Positions 36,906 through 46,708 of a stretch of 64,000 nt of DNA are shown piece by piece. The notes beneath the pieces were generated by a model. The model was not told the DNA's origin and searched no databases. It worked only from the letters and a program-made list of their open reading frames with translations. Source of the DNA: Legionella sp. PC1000 (GTDB lineage: Bacteria > Pseudomonadota > Gammaproteobacteria > Legionellales > Legionellaceae); the NCBI RefSeq assembly GCF_014109805.1, contig NZ_CP059400.1, positions 1,706,001 to 1,770,000 of the forward strand, written 5' to 3'. Every line of letters begins with the position of its first letter. Positions within the stretch are counted from its first letter, which is position 1. The position numbers and the translations under genes are program-made.

Positions 36906-38540
36906 TTATTTAGTTTTCAATTTGGGTAGATTCGACAAAATTTGAGTAAGCGTATTGCTGGTGTTTTGCATCTGCGAGATTAAGAGATCTACGGCATTCC
37001 ATTGTTTATAATATCTTTTTTCAAGAGTAATGCTGCGTTCATTGATGTGTTCTTGCATTTCATCTAATTGTTGTGCCTGAGTATTTAAACGGTCTATTCG
37101 TTCCTCAATTTCACCGTCTTCATCGATTAATGAACCTAAATAGCCATCAATTAATGAGGCTAACCCATCACTGACGATAATTTGTCCTCTATCCCCAGCA
37201 AGCCCAGAAAGAACATCAATTGATAATGTACTGAAATCACCAGTACCATTTAGAGTAATTCCATCTGTTGAGTTGGCCAACACGCCTCCTAGGGTGCCTG
37301 ACATGCTAATGCCTGGAGTATATTCATTTAATATGACATCATATGCTCCTGCAGCAACTTCGGTATCCAATGAATTAATTTTAATATTTGGATCGGTAGC
37401 AGTTATTTTTTTTGCAAATAAATTCTTAATATCTTGATAATTATTATTAATCGCTTCATCCAACATATCGGGATCAATTTCCAGCAAGCCATGCTTATCG
37501 CTGGTAATCCCCAGATCAGCAAGACTTTGGATGGGCCCATCAGTAGTTAATGGGTTAGTGGCTAAGTGATATATGTTTATTTTTAAATCCCTAAGCTTGT
37601 CGTCACCTTGCAATACTCCTCTTTTCCTGGTTTCCATATCGAAACCAGTTAAAGCAGTGATGAAATTGACAAAATCATTATATTTTTTGACAAAATCATT
37701 AATTAAGCCTTTGAGATGAGCTACATCTTTTTTCACGGTTAAAGTGATTGTTTTTGCCGGATCAGCTTGTTGAAGATCGAGCGTGATTCCTGTTAACGCA
37801 TTTTCCAATCGATTACTGCTTTCATTCACAAGCAATCCATTAATTTGTACCTGGCTATTTTGGGCAGCCATGGTTTGACTTAAAGAGGTATTGGCGGTTG
37901 TCGGGTCATAATTCATAGCAGTTAGGCTACCTGTAATTTGCATCGCATATTGTTCACCTGTTTCGGATGAAGTTAACGTTAATCTTGAGCCAACACTATC
38001 TTGTACAATTGCTGCGGTAACACCTGTGTTTGCGGCATTGATGGCATCGCGAACTGCATTAAGGCTGTCGTTTCCTGGAGTGATATTAATTGTTACAGGA
38101 GACACTTCAGTATTTAGTGTGAATGTTGCATTGTCATTGCTGTATGTACCAAAGTTTATCGTGATGCTTCCGCTGCCTATCGAAGAACTATTGTTAGCGA
38201 AATAACCGCTTGCAAGGCTTTGCGCTTGAGCTAATTGATTCACTTTTATCTGATACAAGCCTTCAGCTGCTTGTTCTGTCACTGAGGCAGAAACATACCC
38301 AGCTTCGTTGAGTAACGAATTCATTTTATTAAATTCACTAGCATAAGATAGGGAGTTGAGTGTCGCTTGAAAATTGGATATGGCACTTTTTAATTGACCA
38401 AAAGCAGACAACTCAGTGGTAACGGAATTAAGCTTTTTATCATGTCGTACTTGTGCTGGCATGAGATCGGCTTTGACCATGCTTTCGACCATTGCTTTAA
38501 TGTCCAAACCTGACCCAATGCCTGGAGTTGATAGGCCCAT
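36906..38540 (-). CDS. fliD: Flagellar hook-associated protein 2 (filament cap)
   Basis: FliD caps the filament tip and folds incoming flagellin. The 544-residue product begins MGLSTPGIGSGLDIKAMVES, the standard FliD start, and ATG 38540 is preceded by AGGGA; in-frame codons upstream lack an SD. The C-terminal FliD domain has GVLQGDDKLRDLK and a coiled-coil tail. It lies between flaG and fliS. Confidence 0.94.
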   Translation of the reverse strand: MGLSTPGIGSGLDIKAMVESMVKADLMPAQVRHDKKLNSVTTELSAFGQLKSAISNFQATLNSLSYASEFNKMNSLLNEAGYVSASVTEQAAEGLYQIKVNQLAQAQSLASGYFANNSSSIGSGSITINFGTYSNDNATFTLNTEVSPVTINITPGNDSLNAVRDAINAANTGVTAAIVQDSVGSRLTLTSSETGEQYAMQITGSLTAMNYDPTTANTSLSQTMAAQNSQVQINGLLVNESSNRLENALTGITLDLQQADPAKTITLTVKKDVAHLKGLINDFVKKYNDFVNFITALTGFDMETRKRGVLQGDDKLRDLKINIYHLATNPLTTDGPIQSLADLGITSDKHGLLEIDPDMLDEAINNNYQDIKNLFAKKITATDPNIKINSLDTEVAAGAYDVILNEYTPGISMSGTLGGVLANSTDGITLNGTGDFSTLSIDVLSGLAGDRGQIIVSDGLASLIDGYLGSLIDEDGEIEERIDRLNTQAQQLDEMQEHINERSITLEKRYYKQWNAVDLLISQMQNTSNTLTQILSNLPKLKTK

Positions 38541-38597
38541 AATATTCCCTATTTGTTTTAGTAATCTCAATGAAATTACGTTTATCCATAAATTGCA

Positions 38598-38882
38598 TCA
38601 AACATGTTTATCTATAGAACCACTAATTATCCCATCAAGCAAGTTAAGTAAGCCTAAATACTCATCTGAGGGTATTTTGCGTATTATTTTATCTGAGGTT
38701 TTATCAGTTACTATAGTTTGCAGAAGGCCTGTGGCATGGTCTATGGCCTGTTTCGAATCAGTATCCAGATTCAGATCCGACGTAGCGCATTTAGTCACAG
38801 GCTTAATGTTTTTATCTTTTAATTTGACTGAATCACTTTGTAGCAATTTATTATTTGCTGGAGGAATCGATTCCATAGTCAT
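38598..38882 (-). CDS. flaG: FlaG-like protein
   Basis: The 94-residue protein lies between flagellin and fliD, the usual place of flaG. The second half (LLQTIVTDKTSDKIIRKIPS, then DEYLGLLNLLDG) follows the FlaG pattern of a beta hairpin ending in R-x-IP-x-E and a short helix. FlaG affects filament length. AAGGAG precedes the ATG. An ORF of 163 codons lies antisense to it and the fliD start and is taken as a shadow. Confidence 0.8.
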   Translation of the reverse strand: MTMESIPPANNKLLQSDSVKLKDKNIKPVTKCATSDLNLDTDSKQAIDHATGLLQTIVTDKTSDKIIRKIPSDEYLGLLNLLDGIISGSIDKHV

Positions 38883-38935
38883 TTTTTTACTCCTTTCCCT
38901 TGATTGATACTTTAATCATTGGGATATAAAATAAG

Positions 38936-38963
38936 CCGAAAAGCGGCAATTGCCGCATTTCGG
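38936..38963 (-). terminator. Terminator of flaA
   Basis: CCGAAA-T-GCGGC and GCCGC-T-TTTCGG form a 12-bp stem with one T-T mismatch around AATT. On the minus strand CTTATTTT follows. It starts 17 bp after the flaA stop and separates the abundant flagellin message from flaG. A T-run on the other side makes it potentially bidirectional. Confidence 0.85.
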
Positions 38964-38980
38964 TTTTTACTTTCTTACAA

Positions 38981-40405
38981 CTATCCTAGCAAGGAAAGAA
39001 CAGATTGTGGCATCGCATTTGCCTGGGCCAACATTGCTGTTCCTGCCTGTTGTAAGATTTGGTTTTTAGTTAAACTTGCCATTTCTGCTGCATAGTCAGT
39101 ATCTTGAATACGGCCTCGTGCTGCGGACATATTATCAGATACGTTTTGCAGGTTAGCTACTGTTGCATCAAGTCGGTTTTGCAAAGCACCTAATGCAGCG
39201 CGATTATTAGTGACACTATCTAAGGCGGCACTGATTCTCAATATTGCTTGCTCTGCACCATCCTGGGTCGTGATGTCAATACTATTCACACCATTTGTAT
39301 CCAGACTGATGGTACCTGATAAACCGACATCAGCCAGAGTACCCCCTACAGAAATAGTTTGAGCAGCACTTACAGTGAGTTGTCCGCGCAGGGTTGCTGC
39401 AAATGGACCACCTGTGACTGTGAGTCCGTCAGTACCTGCAATAAATCCGGTACCACTTTCAGTTACGGCAATGTTTCTTCCATCTGCTGCAGTTAACGTC
39501 ATGTCACCGCCATTTAGAGAGGCCACAACCCCTGTTTGGCTGCTTACGGCATTGATTGCATCCATAAGATCTGTATTCGTTAATGCAGTGGAGACGTCTT
39601 GGTTCGTAAATATATCAACACCGTTAATGGTCAGATTATAAGTATCCGCTGCAGTGCCACCTATAGCTCCAACAGTTTGGGTACCACTTGTTGATGCGGT
39701 TACTGTTAAACCAGGAACACCTGCAGCATTAATCGCAGCTGCTTTAGCATATGCGGATGAGCTGTCTTGGCCGTTTGCTGTTCCCACATAGTTTGCAGAC
39801 GAGCTGACACTTACCGCTGGATTAGAACCAAGAGCAAGAGTAACATCAGCAGCAGCGGCGGCACTTACTTCGGTTCCTTGTTGATAAGCGATACTACCTA
39901 TTGTTGAGGAGGCAATACTATTTATCGAAAATGAAAGGGTTTCACCTGCATTAGAGCCAATTTGCAGAGAAGCGTTAGTATAAGCACCATTCAAAATACT
40001 TTGCCCGTTGAATTGTGTACTCGTAGCAATATGATCCATTTCACTCAAAAGGTTATTTACTTCATTTTGTAACGCTTGACGGTTGGATTGGCTATAAGTT
40101 CCGTTTGCAGATTGAAGCGCTAATTCCCTCATGCGTTGTAAAAGATTAGTTGACTCTTGCATCGCACCTTCGGCAACCTGGGCGAGTGAAATACCGTCAT
40201 TAGCATTTTTCACTGCTTGGTCCATTCCCCGAATTTGTGATGTCATATTGGTTGCAATTGCCAGCCCTGCAGCATCATCTTTTGCACTATTAATTTTTAA
40301 ACCAGATGATAATCTTTGTATCGCAGTTGCCATAGCGTTACTTGATTTAGACAAGTTACGTTGAGCAATTAACGAGGGCACGTTAGTATTAATAATTTGA
40401 GCCAT
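38981..40405 (-). CDS. flaA: Flagellin
   Basis: The 474-residue filament subunit has conserved D0/D1 ends: [20 protein letters not shown] with [20 protein letters not shown] at the N-terminus, and [20 protein letters not shown] with SVLSLLG at the C-terminus. The Ala/Thr/Ser-rich middle is the variable surface part. In Legionella the C-terminal D0 helix is the ligand of the NAIP5/NLRC4 inflammasome. A GAGGAG SD precedes the ATG, and a sigma-28 promoter lies about 95 bp upstream. Confidence 0.96.
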   Translation of the reverse strand: MAQIINTNVPSLIAQRNLSKSSNAMATAIQRLSSGLKINSAKDDAAGLAIATNMTSQIRGMDQAVKNANDGISLAQVAEGAMQESTNLLQRMRELALQSANGTYSQSNRQALQNEVNNLLSEMDHIATSTQFNGQSILNGAYTNASLQIGSNAGETLSFSINSIASSTIGSIAYQQGTEVSAAAAADVTLALGSNPAVSVSSSANYVGTANGQDSSSAYAKAAAINAAGVPGLTVTASTSGTQTVGAIGGTAADTYNLTINGVDIFTNQDVSTALTNTDLMDAINAVSSQTGVVASLNGGDMTLTAADGRNIAVTESGTGFIAGTDGLTVTGGPFAATLRGQLTVSAAQTISVGGTLADVGLSGTISLDTNGVNSIDITTQDGAEQAILRISAALDSVTNNRAALGALQNRLDATVANLQNVSDNMSAARGRIQDTDYAAEMASLTKNQILQQAGTAMLAQANAMPQSVLSLLG

Positions 40406-40497
40406 ATTATAGTCTCCTCAGACCTAAATCCCTGGTTTGGGACATTTGTAAATTGGCAAATTCCTTTTAAATGGCGAATTTACCGTACGCAAAAAGG

Positions 40498-40524
40498 TTA
40501 TCGGACATCCGGCAAAAAACTTTA
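40498..40524 (-). promoter_or_regulatory. Sigma-28 (FliA) promoter of flaA
   Basis: On the minus strand TAAAGTTT (40524-40517) is followed after 11 bases by TCCGATAA (40505-40498). The FliA consensus is TAAAGTTT-N11-GCCGATAA, so 15 of 16 positions match with ideal spacing. It leaves a leader of about 85-90 nt before flaA. Confidence 0.92.
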
Positions 40525-40823
40525 GGCTCACCCTTGTTTTTTTAAAAAAAAATGGAAAATTTATTTATTAAAATGAATGGGTTGCATTTTTTGAACACTT
40601 TGTTTTTGTTTCTAATTCTTTCAATATTTTACTTTTTTTAACTTCAAGGCACATAACCTGGGATGAATCACAGTGCAAACGAAACCTGACCCCAGTATAC
40701 GCACTGTATGCAGCTGCATAAAAAGATCATACAAAAAGAAAAATTCCAATTCGATTTCATGTGCATTTAAGAATATTTTTTTCTGTGTATAATATTACGA
40801 TTCTATAATATTGGGTTCCAATT
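40525..40823. promoter_or_regulatory. Region upstream of accD with candidate -10 box
   Basis: TATAAT at 40788-40793 lies about 30 bp before the accD ATG and could be its -10 element. No good TTGACA is seen at the proper distance. The stretch 40661-40700 holds a degenerate CCTGGG/CCCAG hairpin. No ORF was seen. Confidence 0.4.
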
Positions 40824-41711
40824 ATGAGTTGGTTTAAAAAACTATTGCCTTCAAGAGTGAGTACGAGCTCCTCCCAAAAAAAAGGAGTTCCTGAAGGTTT
40901 ATGGCTTAAATGTGCAGGCTGTAATGAAGTTCTTTATAGCACTGAATTAGAAAAGAATTTAATGGTCTGTCCCTCCTGTAATTTCCATCACCGGATCTCT
41001 GCACGGACTCGAATTCAGCAATTTCTTGATGAGGGAGGCCAGGAAGAGATTGCTGAATTATTGGAGCCCCAGGATCGGTTAAAGTTTAGGGACTCAAAAA
41101 AATATAAAGACAGGATCTCACAAGCACAAAAAACAACAGGTGAGAAGGAAGCTTTGATTATTGTCAAAGGTACGTTATTACAACAACCTGTAGTTGTGGG
41201 ATCCTTTGAATTCAATTTTATGGGCGGCTCCATGGGAGCTACGGTAGGGGAGAAATTTGTTCGTGCAATTCAAGTAGCAACAAAAGAACAAAGAGCTTAT
41301 ATTTGTTTTACTGCAAGTGGTGGTGCACGGATGCAAGAAGGGCTTTTTTCCTTAATGCAAATGGCCAAAACTTCAGCTGCTCTGGCTAAATTTGCTGAAA
41401 CGGGCTTACCTTTTATTGTCGTGTTGACTGATCCAACCATGGGCGGGGTTTCTGCCAGCTTTGCAAGTCTGGGAGATGTGATTATTGCTGAGCCTAATGC
41501 GTTAATTGGTTTTGCTGGTCCAAGAGTTATTGAGCAAACTGTAAGACAAACTTTACCTGAAGGGTTTCAGCGTAGCGAATTTTTGTTAGAGCATGGACAT
41601 ATCGACATGATTCTCGAAAGAAAAGATATCCGTCCAGTTGTTGCTGAATTGATATCTAAATTAACGCGCAAAAGTCTAGGGGATTCAGTTGCCAAAGCAG
41701 GATCGTATTAG
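40824..41711 (+). CDS. accD: Acetyl-CoA carboxylase, carboxyltransferase subunit beta
   Basis: AccD works with AccA to transfer carboxyl from biotin to acetyl-CoA, the first step of fatty-acid synthesis. The 295-residue product has the four-cysteine zinc ribbon (CAGC, CPSC near residues 31-55) and the carboxyltransferase motifs [21 protein letters not shown] and [16 protein letters not shown]. It heads accD-folC-dedD-cvpA, a common gammaproteobacterial order. Confidence 0.96.
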   Translation: MSWFKKLLPSRVSTSSSQKKGVPEGLWLKCAGCNEVLYSTELEKNLMVCPSCNFHHRISARTRIQQFLDEGGQEEIAELLEPQDRLKFRDSKKYKDRISQAQKTTGEKEALIIVKGTLLQQPVVVGSFEFNFMGGSMGATVGEKFVRAIQVATKEQRAYICFTASGGARMQEGLFSLMQMAKTSAALAKFAETGLPFIVVLTDPTMGGVSASFASLGDVIIAEPNALIGFAGPRVIEQTVRQTLPEGFQRSEFLLEHGHIDMILERKDIRPVVAELISKLTRKSLGDSVAKAGSY

Positions 41712-43113
41712 ACCGCTTACGAAACACGCTGTAAAGAGAGAGGTGCGAGAAAACACGGAGCACAGAACTGGAGTGTACACGAGCGTACATGAGGATTCGA
41801 GTACCGTATCGACGAAGCAATTCTCCTCCCCGGCAGCGTTTCGAAAAAAATCTCTTGATGAATGGTTGCATGATTTAGAAACTAGAAATACTCATGAAAT
41901 ACAACTTGGTTTAACGCGTATTATGGAAGTTGCACAAAAATTATGTCTGCAACGCCCATGCTGTCCTGTTATTACTGTAGCGGGTACTAATGGAAAAGGT
42001 TCAACAGTAACTGCCCTTGAAATGATTTATCATGTTGCCGGATATAAAGTTGGCGCCTACACCTCACCTCATCTTATCCAGTTTAATGAACGTATTCGAG
42101 TAAATTTAACGCCCATTTCTGATGATGACCTATGTCAAGCCTTTAGTATTATCGAAGAAGTTCGTGGAGAAACTCTTTTAACTTATTTTGAAATGACTAC
42201 TTTGGCAGCATTGTGGCATTTCAAAAAAATGGAATTGGATATCATTATTCTGGAAGTGGGATTAGGTGGCCGGTTGGATGCTACGAATATTGTGGATGCA
42301 GAATTATCCATAATTACTACTATAGATTTTGATCATCAGGAGTACTTAGGAAATACACTTGATGCGATTGGTTATGAGAAAGCGGGTATCCTTCGTTCTG
42401 GTAAACCATTCATCTATGCTGATATTAATCCCCCTGCATCAGTAACTCATGTAGCGAAGCAACTTGGTGTTCCTGCCTATTTGTGGAGCCAAGAATTCTC
42501 TATTCAAGAAGAAAATTCTGTCTGGAATCTTCATTACGAGGAAAAAATGAAGCTTTCCTCTGTTTATGGATTGCCTAAACCATCAATACAGCTCAAATCA
42601 GCTGCTGCTGCAATTACTGCAGGTGTTTTACTTGAACATCATCTGCCAGTGACACGTACCCATTTTCAAATTGCCATGCAGCGTATTTATATTCCCGGTC
42701 GTTTGCAATTGCATAAAGACAAGGTGAGCACTTTATTTGATGTGTCTCATAATCCTCAATCGGCAAGATTACTTGCAGATACTTTGCGCATGATGAAGAA
42801 AATAAAAATTCACGCTGTTTTTTCTGCATTAAAAGATAAGGATATTTTGGGCCTGATTATGTCTTTGAAGGATTGTGTTGAGAGATGGTATCCTGCACAA
42901 TTGGATAATAAACGTGCTGTTAGTGGAGATGTGCTGCTCACCTTTTTTAAGGATGCAGAAATTCCTGTGGGAATTTGTTATAATAACCCCTTTGCAGCTT
43001 TTGAAGCCGCATTGGAACAAGCTAAACCTGGTGACTTAATTGTTGTTTATGGGTCATTTTTTACTGTGAGTCATGTTATGGCTAATAGGAGATTCAATGA
43101 AATTAGTAATTGA
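41689..43113 (+). CDS. folC: Bifunctional folylpolyglutamate/dihydrofolate synthase, odd N-terminus
   Basis: FolC adds glutate to dihydropteroate and extends the polyglutamate tail. The core begins at about codon 55 ([15 protein letters not shown]), where normal FolC proteins begin. The P-loop is [19 protein letters not shown] ([11 protein letters not shown]), and [12 protein letters not shown] and [13 protein letters not shown] follow. No ATG precedes the core in frame. Possible starts are TTG 41689 (AGGGG upstream, 23-bp overlap with accD) and GTG 41743 or 41773. The extra stretch looks like an absorbed repeat. Confidence 0.9.
   Translation: MPKQDRIRPLTKHAVKREVRENTEHRTGVYTSVHEDSSTVSTKQFSSPAAFRKKSLDEWLHDLETRNTHEIQLGLTRIMEVAQKLCLQRPCCPVITVAGTNGKGSTVTALEMIYHVAGYKVGAYTSPHLIQFNERIRVNLTPISDDDLCQAFSIIEEVRGETLLTYFEMTTLAALWHFKKMELDIIILEVGLGGRLDATNIVDAELSIITTIDFDHQEYLGNTLDAIGYEKAGILRSGKPFIYADINPPASVTHVAKQLGVPAYLWSQEFSIQEENSVWNLHYEEKMKLSSVYGLPKPSIQLKSAAAAITAGVLLEHHLPVTRTHFQIAMQRIYIPGRLQLHKDKVSTLFDVSHNPQSARLLADTLRMMKKIKIHAVFSALKDKDILGLIMSLKDCVERWYPAQLDNKRAVSGDVLLTFFKDAEIPVGICYNNPFAAFEAALEQAKPGDLIVVYGSFFTVSHVMANRRFNEISN
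41712..41850 (+). repeat. Candidate dispersed repeat read in frame by folC
   Basis: Between the accD stop and the conserved FolC start lie about 140 bp whose encoded sequence (hydrophilic, Arg/Thr/Ser/Glu-rich) is unlike any FolC. The stretch holds the palindrome GTGTACAC and a nearby CGTACATG. From memory, similar GGAGTGTACACGAG segments recur in Legionella genomes, but no second copy was found in this window. Confidence 0.35.
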
Positions 43114-43885
43114 TGAGAAGCTAAAACATCGTTTGGTTGGTGTGGCTGTTGTTTTATCATTAGGTGCAATTTTTCTGCCTGCAATGATGAAGAAATCAAG
43201 TCAACGCCTTGAAAATAATTTTAGTGTAAAGGTACAGCTACCTCCTAAACCAACAACTCCTGATGTAGCGATAACGGATGAAAAGGAGATGTTTAAAACC
43301 ATAAAAATAGCCAAGATTGAAATTCCTCCTGCCGTAGAACAAAAAAAGTTAAATCCAGAAAAAGAAGACATCATTCAATCCGTTCAAAAAGCTGATGATG
43401 CCGCTATTTCTGTTGCTAAGGCAGAGGCAACTAAGGCGAATACTGTAGTTGTAGCGAAACCCATAGAGTTAGCATTAAGCAATGCCGCGCAAAATGTTGT
43501 TAAAAAACAAGTAAAAGTAGTAGCTGCAACAATACCAGCTAAATCGGCTACACCCTTTAAACCGGTAGCAAATGTGAGTCCTAAAACGATTAAAAAACCG
43601 GTAATTGCTCAAGTAAATACAAGCGATACTAAAAATTACAAAAGAAATATATATGCTGTTCAACTGGCCTCGTTTTCAAAGTTAGCCAATGCCCAATCCT
43701 TAGTTAGTAAATTACGTAGCAAAGGATATAAAGCAAGTTACATCAAAACTGCTGGACGACAAGGGGTTATTTATAAAGTTTATGCAGGACATTCACCTAT
43801 TAAAAGTGATGTAATGAAATTGAAAATTCAATTGGCAAGTGCCCTGCAGTTGAATGGTTTTGTAGTCAATACTGGAGTTAGCTAA
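43097..43885 (+). CDS. dedD: DedD-like SPOR-domain protein
   Basis: The 262-residue protein has one N-terminal membrane helix (about residues 12-30), a low-complexity Lys/Ala/Pro periplasmic linker, and a C-terminal SPOR domain (YAVQLASFSKLANAQSLVSK, then YKVYAGHSP). SPOR domains bind denuded septal glycan, and DedD acts in cell division. I use ATG 43097, preceded by AGGAG and overlapping folC by 17 bp, rather than the in-frame ATG at 43073. It lies between folC and cvpA. Confidence 0.88.
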   Translation: MKLVIDEKLKHRLVGVAVVLSLGAIFLPAMMKKSSQRLENNFSVKVQLPPKPTTPDVAITDEKEMFKTIKIAKIEIPPAVEQKKLNPEKEDIIQSVQKADDAAISVAKAEATKANTVVVAKPIELALSNAAQNVVKKQVKVVAATIPAKSATPFKPVANVSPKTIKKPVIAQVNTSDTKNYKRNIYAVQLASFSKLANAQSLVSKLRSKGYKASYIKTAGRQGVIYKVYAGHSPIKSDVMKLKIQLASALQLNGFVVNTGVS

Positions 43886-43887
43886 CC

Positions 43888-44430
43888 ATGCAATTTCAAT
43901 GGGTTGATTTAATTTTTATAGTAATAATTGGTTTATCCTCAATTACTGGTTTGTTAAGAGGATTTATTAAAGAATTTATTGCTTTGGGAGTATGGATATT
44001 AGCAGTATGGGTAGGTTATAACTACTCAGGAGCTCTTAATCCCTATCTGCAACCATATATCCAAGATCAATCAATTCGTACAATATTAGGTTTTATTATT
44101 GTTGTACTTGGTGTTTTAATCGCTGGGGGTATTGCTAATGCGATACTTGGCCTTTTTTTAAGGGGAAGCGGTTTAGGTGCTATGGATAAAGTTTTGGGCG
44201 GTATTTTTGGCTTTGCCCGTGGCGTTTTCATTCTTTCTCTTATCTTCGCAATACTCAGCATGACTTCTTTGCCATATCAGCAATACGTTCAAAGCTCCAG
44301 AATTTATAATCAGCTTGTACCGGTTATAAACTGGATATCTGGTTCTTTACCCGGTTTAATTAATAAAGCTAAACAAACGGTATCGGCAAATGAGTCCTTT
44401 AATTTTATTGATATAAGCCCTGATCTTTGA
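43888..44430 (+). CDS. cvpA: CvpA family membrane protein
   Basis: The 180-residue inner-membrane protein has four hydrophobic helices and the typical [20 protein letters not shown] start. CvpA is linked to colicin V production and bile or envelope stress tolerance; its exact role is not settled. It starts 2 bp after dedD. Its 3' end overlaps the convergent nadD by 26 bp. The usual downstream purF is absent here. Confidence 0.9.
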   Translation: MQFQWVDLIFIVIIGLSSITGLLRGFIKEFIALGVWILAVWVGYNYSGALNPYLQPYIQDQSIRTILGFIIVVLGVLIAGGIANAILGLFLRGSGLGAMDKVLGGIFGFARGVFILSLIFAILSMTSLPYQQYVQSSRIYNQLVPVINWISGSLPGLINKAKQTVSANESFNFIDISPDL

Positions 44431-45040
44431 TGTATTCATAGACTGTGTGAGGGAGCATGTTTTTAACATCAGCTCCCTTTTCTATTTCTTCCCGAATGAA
44501 AGTGGAGGAAATATCATAATTGCCTGCATCAAATAAAAAGACACTTCCAGCTTGTGTGTTTAAGAGTTCTATTTTGCTTTTAATCTGATGCTTTTCTAAA
44601 AATTCCTGCATAATTTCTGGGACAGCTTGTCTGGCAAACTCTTTTCTATTGATTACTAGTAAATTCGCTAGAGTAATAATTTTCTCCCACTGATGCCAAC
44701 GGGGTAATGATAGAAAGGCATCATATCCAATAATCAAAGTTATCGATGCTTTTGAGTATTCCAGCCTAAAACTTTTCAAAGTTTCAACCATATAAGAGGG
44801 GGTGTCGCGTTCTATCTCTCGTAAATCTAGCTTAAAGTCTGGTATCTCTTTAATTGCCAACTTTAACATTTCCACTCTTTGCTCATTGTTAGCTAGCGTT
44901 GGAGGCTTTATAGTTGGTGTTTTACAGGGAAGAAAGATATACGAGTCAAATTTAATATGTGTTTGAATAAATTTGCTGGCCTGCAAATGACCATTATGTA
45001 TGGGATCAAAGGTGCCGCCAAAAATAGCTATGCTGTGCAT
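44405..45040 (-). CDS. nadD: Nicotinate-nucleotide adenylyltransferase
   Basis: NadD makes deamido-NAD from nicotinate mononucleotide and ATP. The 211-residue product has the nucleotidyltransferase HxGH motif as [16 protein letters not shown] and the second motif as [13 protein letters not shown]. It overlaps holA by 13 bp at its start and cvpA by 26 bp, tail to tail, at its end. The leuS-lptE-holA-nadD order is standard. Confidence 0.95.
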   Translation of the reverse strand: MHSIAIFGGTFDPIHNGHLQASKFIQTHIKFDSYIFLPCKTPTIKPPTLANNEQRVEMLKLAIKEIPDFKLDLREIERDTPSYMVETLKSFRLEYSKASITLIIGYDAFLSLPRWHQWEKIITLANLLVINRKEFARQAVPEIMQEFLEKHQIKSKIELLNTQAGSVFLFDAGNYDISSTFIREEIEKGADVKNMLPHTVYEYIKDQGLYQ

Positions 45041-46056
45041 GTGTCACCCATTAATTTCCCCAGACAAAGCGAGAGGGCAGCGTTTTCGAGGGAATTCCAT
45101 ACTTGGCTATATGAGCTATTCGATTTAATACGCTCGTCGATAGAGTAACAATATCGATGAAGCTGCTGCAATATTGCTTGATTAAATCGATTACAACATA
45201 TTTTATAGAGGTTGACACGCTGGGGCCAAATTTTTAATTGGCTGCATGCATTTTGAATATCAACTTTCTTTTCCATTAAATAAGACAGCTGTATGATTAA
45301 TCTTATTTCCTGACTAAGCATCCATAAGACTAAAGTAGCTTCTGTCTTATTATTTGCCGCATGACGTAAAATCTGAATCGCCTTATCCCCTTGGCCAAGG
45401 AGACATGCATCGACTAACTCGAAAAGATTATGGTCACATTGATCGGATAAGTGCTCCAATACGTGTTGCGCCTCAATTTTGCTGTTAGGAGTATAAGATA
45501 ATGCTATTTTTTCAATGGCTTGTGCACAAGCCAGCATATTTCCCTGTGTATATTGGTGAATTAAATCGGGAATTTGCAGATCATAACTCATGAAATTTTT
45601 CTTTAACTGCGTGACTATCCAACTTTTCATTGCTTCTGAATTAAGCGGATAGGATAGGACAAGTGCAGCCTGTTGATGAGATGATATCCACTGTAATTGT
45701 TTCGCAGGTACATTCGGCGCTCTAATAACAATGAAGCAACGTGAATTAATTAAGTTAAGGTATTCCGTGAGAATTTTCTTTCCCGTAGCGTCTATGGATT
45801 TCTTATCATAAAAAATATTTAAGAGTACGGTATCTGAAAATAAGGAGTAACTGTTTGCTTCTTCCTTTACAGTATTCCAATCCTCTGCTGACTGGATGGA
45901 TATGAGTTGCTCATCATAGTTATAATTTTTTTGGATGGCTGACTTTATAGTAGCTAAAGACTCTTCCAGCAAGTAATTATCTTGCCCAATAATTATATAG
46001 AGCGGGGCAATTTTTTTTTCTACTTGCTGGGCAAGCATTTGTTGTTTGATTTGCAT
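45028..46056 (-). CDS. holA: DNA polymerase III subunit delta
   Basis: HolA opens the beta clamp within the clamp loader. The 342-residue product begins with the typical N-terminal domain ([20 protein letters not shown]) and has the helical lid ([20 protein letters not shown]) and collar regions. It follows lptE after 49 bp and overlaps nadD by 13 bp. Confidence 0.92.
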   Translation of the reverse strand: MQIKQQMLAQQVEKKIAPLYIIIGQDNYLLEESLATIKSAIQKNYNYDEQLISIQSAEDWNTVKEEANSYSLFSDTVLLNIFYDKKSIDATGKKILTEYLNLINSRCFIVIRAPNVPAKQLQWISSHQQAALVLSYPLNSEAMKSWIVTQLKKNFMSYDLQIPDLIHQYTQGNMLACAQAIEKIALSYTPNSKIEAQHVLEHLSDQCDHNLFELVDACLLGQGDKAIQILRHAANNKTEATLVLWMLSQEIRLIIQLSYLMEKKVDIQNACSQLKIWPQRVNLYKICCNRFNQAILQQLHRYCYSIDERIKSNSSYSQVWNSLENAALSLCLGKLMGDTCTA

Positions 46057-46105
46057 GATAATTTTAGTTTAAGCATGTGCAGTGTCGTTTTTTTCTTACC
46101 CCACG

Positions 46106-46708
46106 CTACCTGTTCTCTTTTCTGAGGTTAGGTTCTTGCAGATGGCTAAGTCGATAAATTATTTGGGTCACAGCATCTTGCTTCATTTCTCCAATTAAAA
46201 TACTTTCTTCATCTTTAGAACCTAGAATTCTGTTATTATTTAATATAAGTTCCCGGGAAATACTTATTCTACCAGGAGCATTAATAACTTGGCCTGCGCG
46301 TGTTTTCAATACAAATACTACAGTTAAAGTTAAAGTATATTGGCGTGGATTTGTACTTGCTCCAACACTGATGATCTGTTGTTGTAAGTTAACCTCATTA
46401 ACAATTAACCAATATCGTGCTCGAGAGGGATCAGGATTCACTTCAACATTGGATCCTTCCAGTCGGGATTGCAGTATTGAGACGAATTGTTTGTCATCGT
46501 TTTCAGAAATAATAGCTACATTATTAAGCCATCCAGGGACATTGTCCATACCTCGTAGATGAAACCCACAAGCTGATAGTAATAATAAGAGCAGTAACGG
46601 TATTAGACAGCGTAAAACTGCAATTTGATGTTTTTGTTGTTCAAGTCCCACAAATTGTACGCGAAGTCCATGCGGGACTTTAGAAACACCAGATTGGCCA
46701 TACTTCAT
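46106..46708 (-). CDS. lptE: LPS-assembly lipoprotein LptE, extended N-terminus
   Basis: LptE plugs the LptD barrel that inserts LPS into the outer membrane. The lipoprotein signal (LRCLIPLLLLLLLSACGFHL) has its lipobox Cys near residue 47, far later than normal. The 30 or so residues before it come from a stretch with a palindrome (AAGTCCC/GGGACTT, 46643-46680). The ATG at 46708 overlaps the leuS stop by one base; an in-frame GTG (VGLEQQ) at codon 20 would give a normal-length signal peptide. The mature part is typical. Confidence 0.88.
   Translation of the reverse strand: MKYGQSGVSKVPHGLRVQFVGLEQQKHQIAVLRCLIPLLLLLLLSACGFHLRGMDNVPGWLNNVAIISENDDKQFVSILQSRLEGSNVEVNPDPSRARYWLIVNEVNLQQQIISVGASTNPRQYTLTLTVVFVLKTRAGQVINAPGRISISRELILNNNRILGSKDEESILIGEMKQDAVTQIIYRLSHLQEPNLRKENR

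Noticed and set aside
38416..38907. Open frame of 163 codons on the plus strand
   Set aside because: It is antisense to the start of fliD and to flaG, which have good SD sites and family matches; its translation shows no domain or SD.
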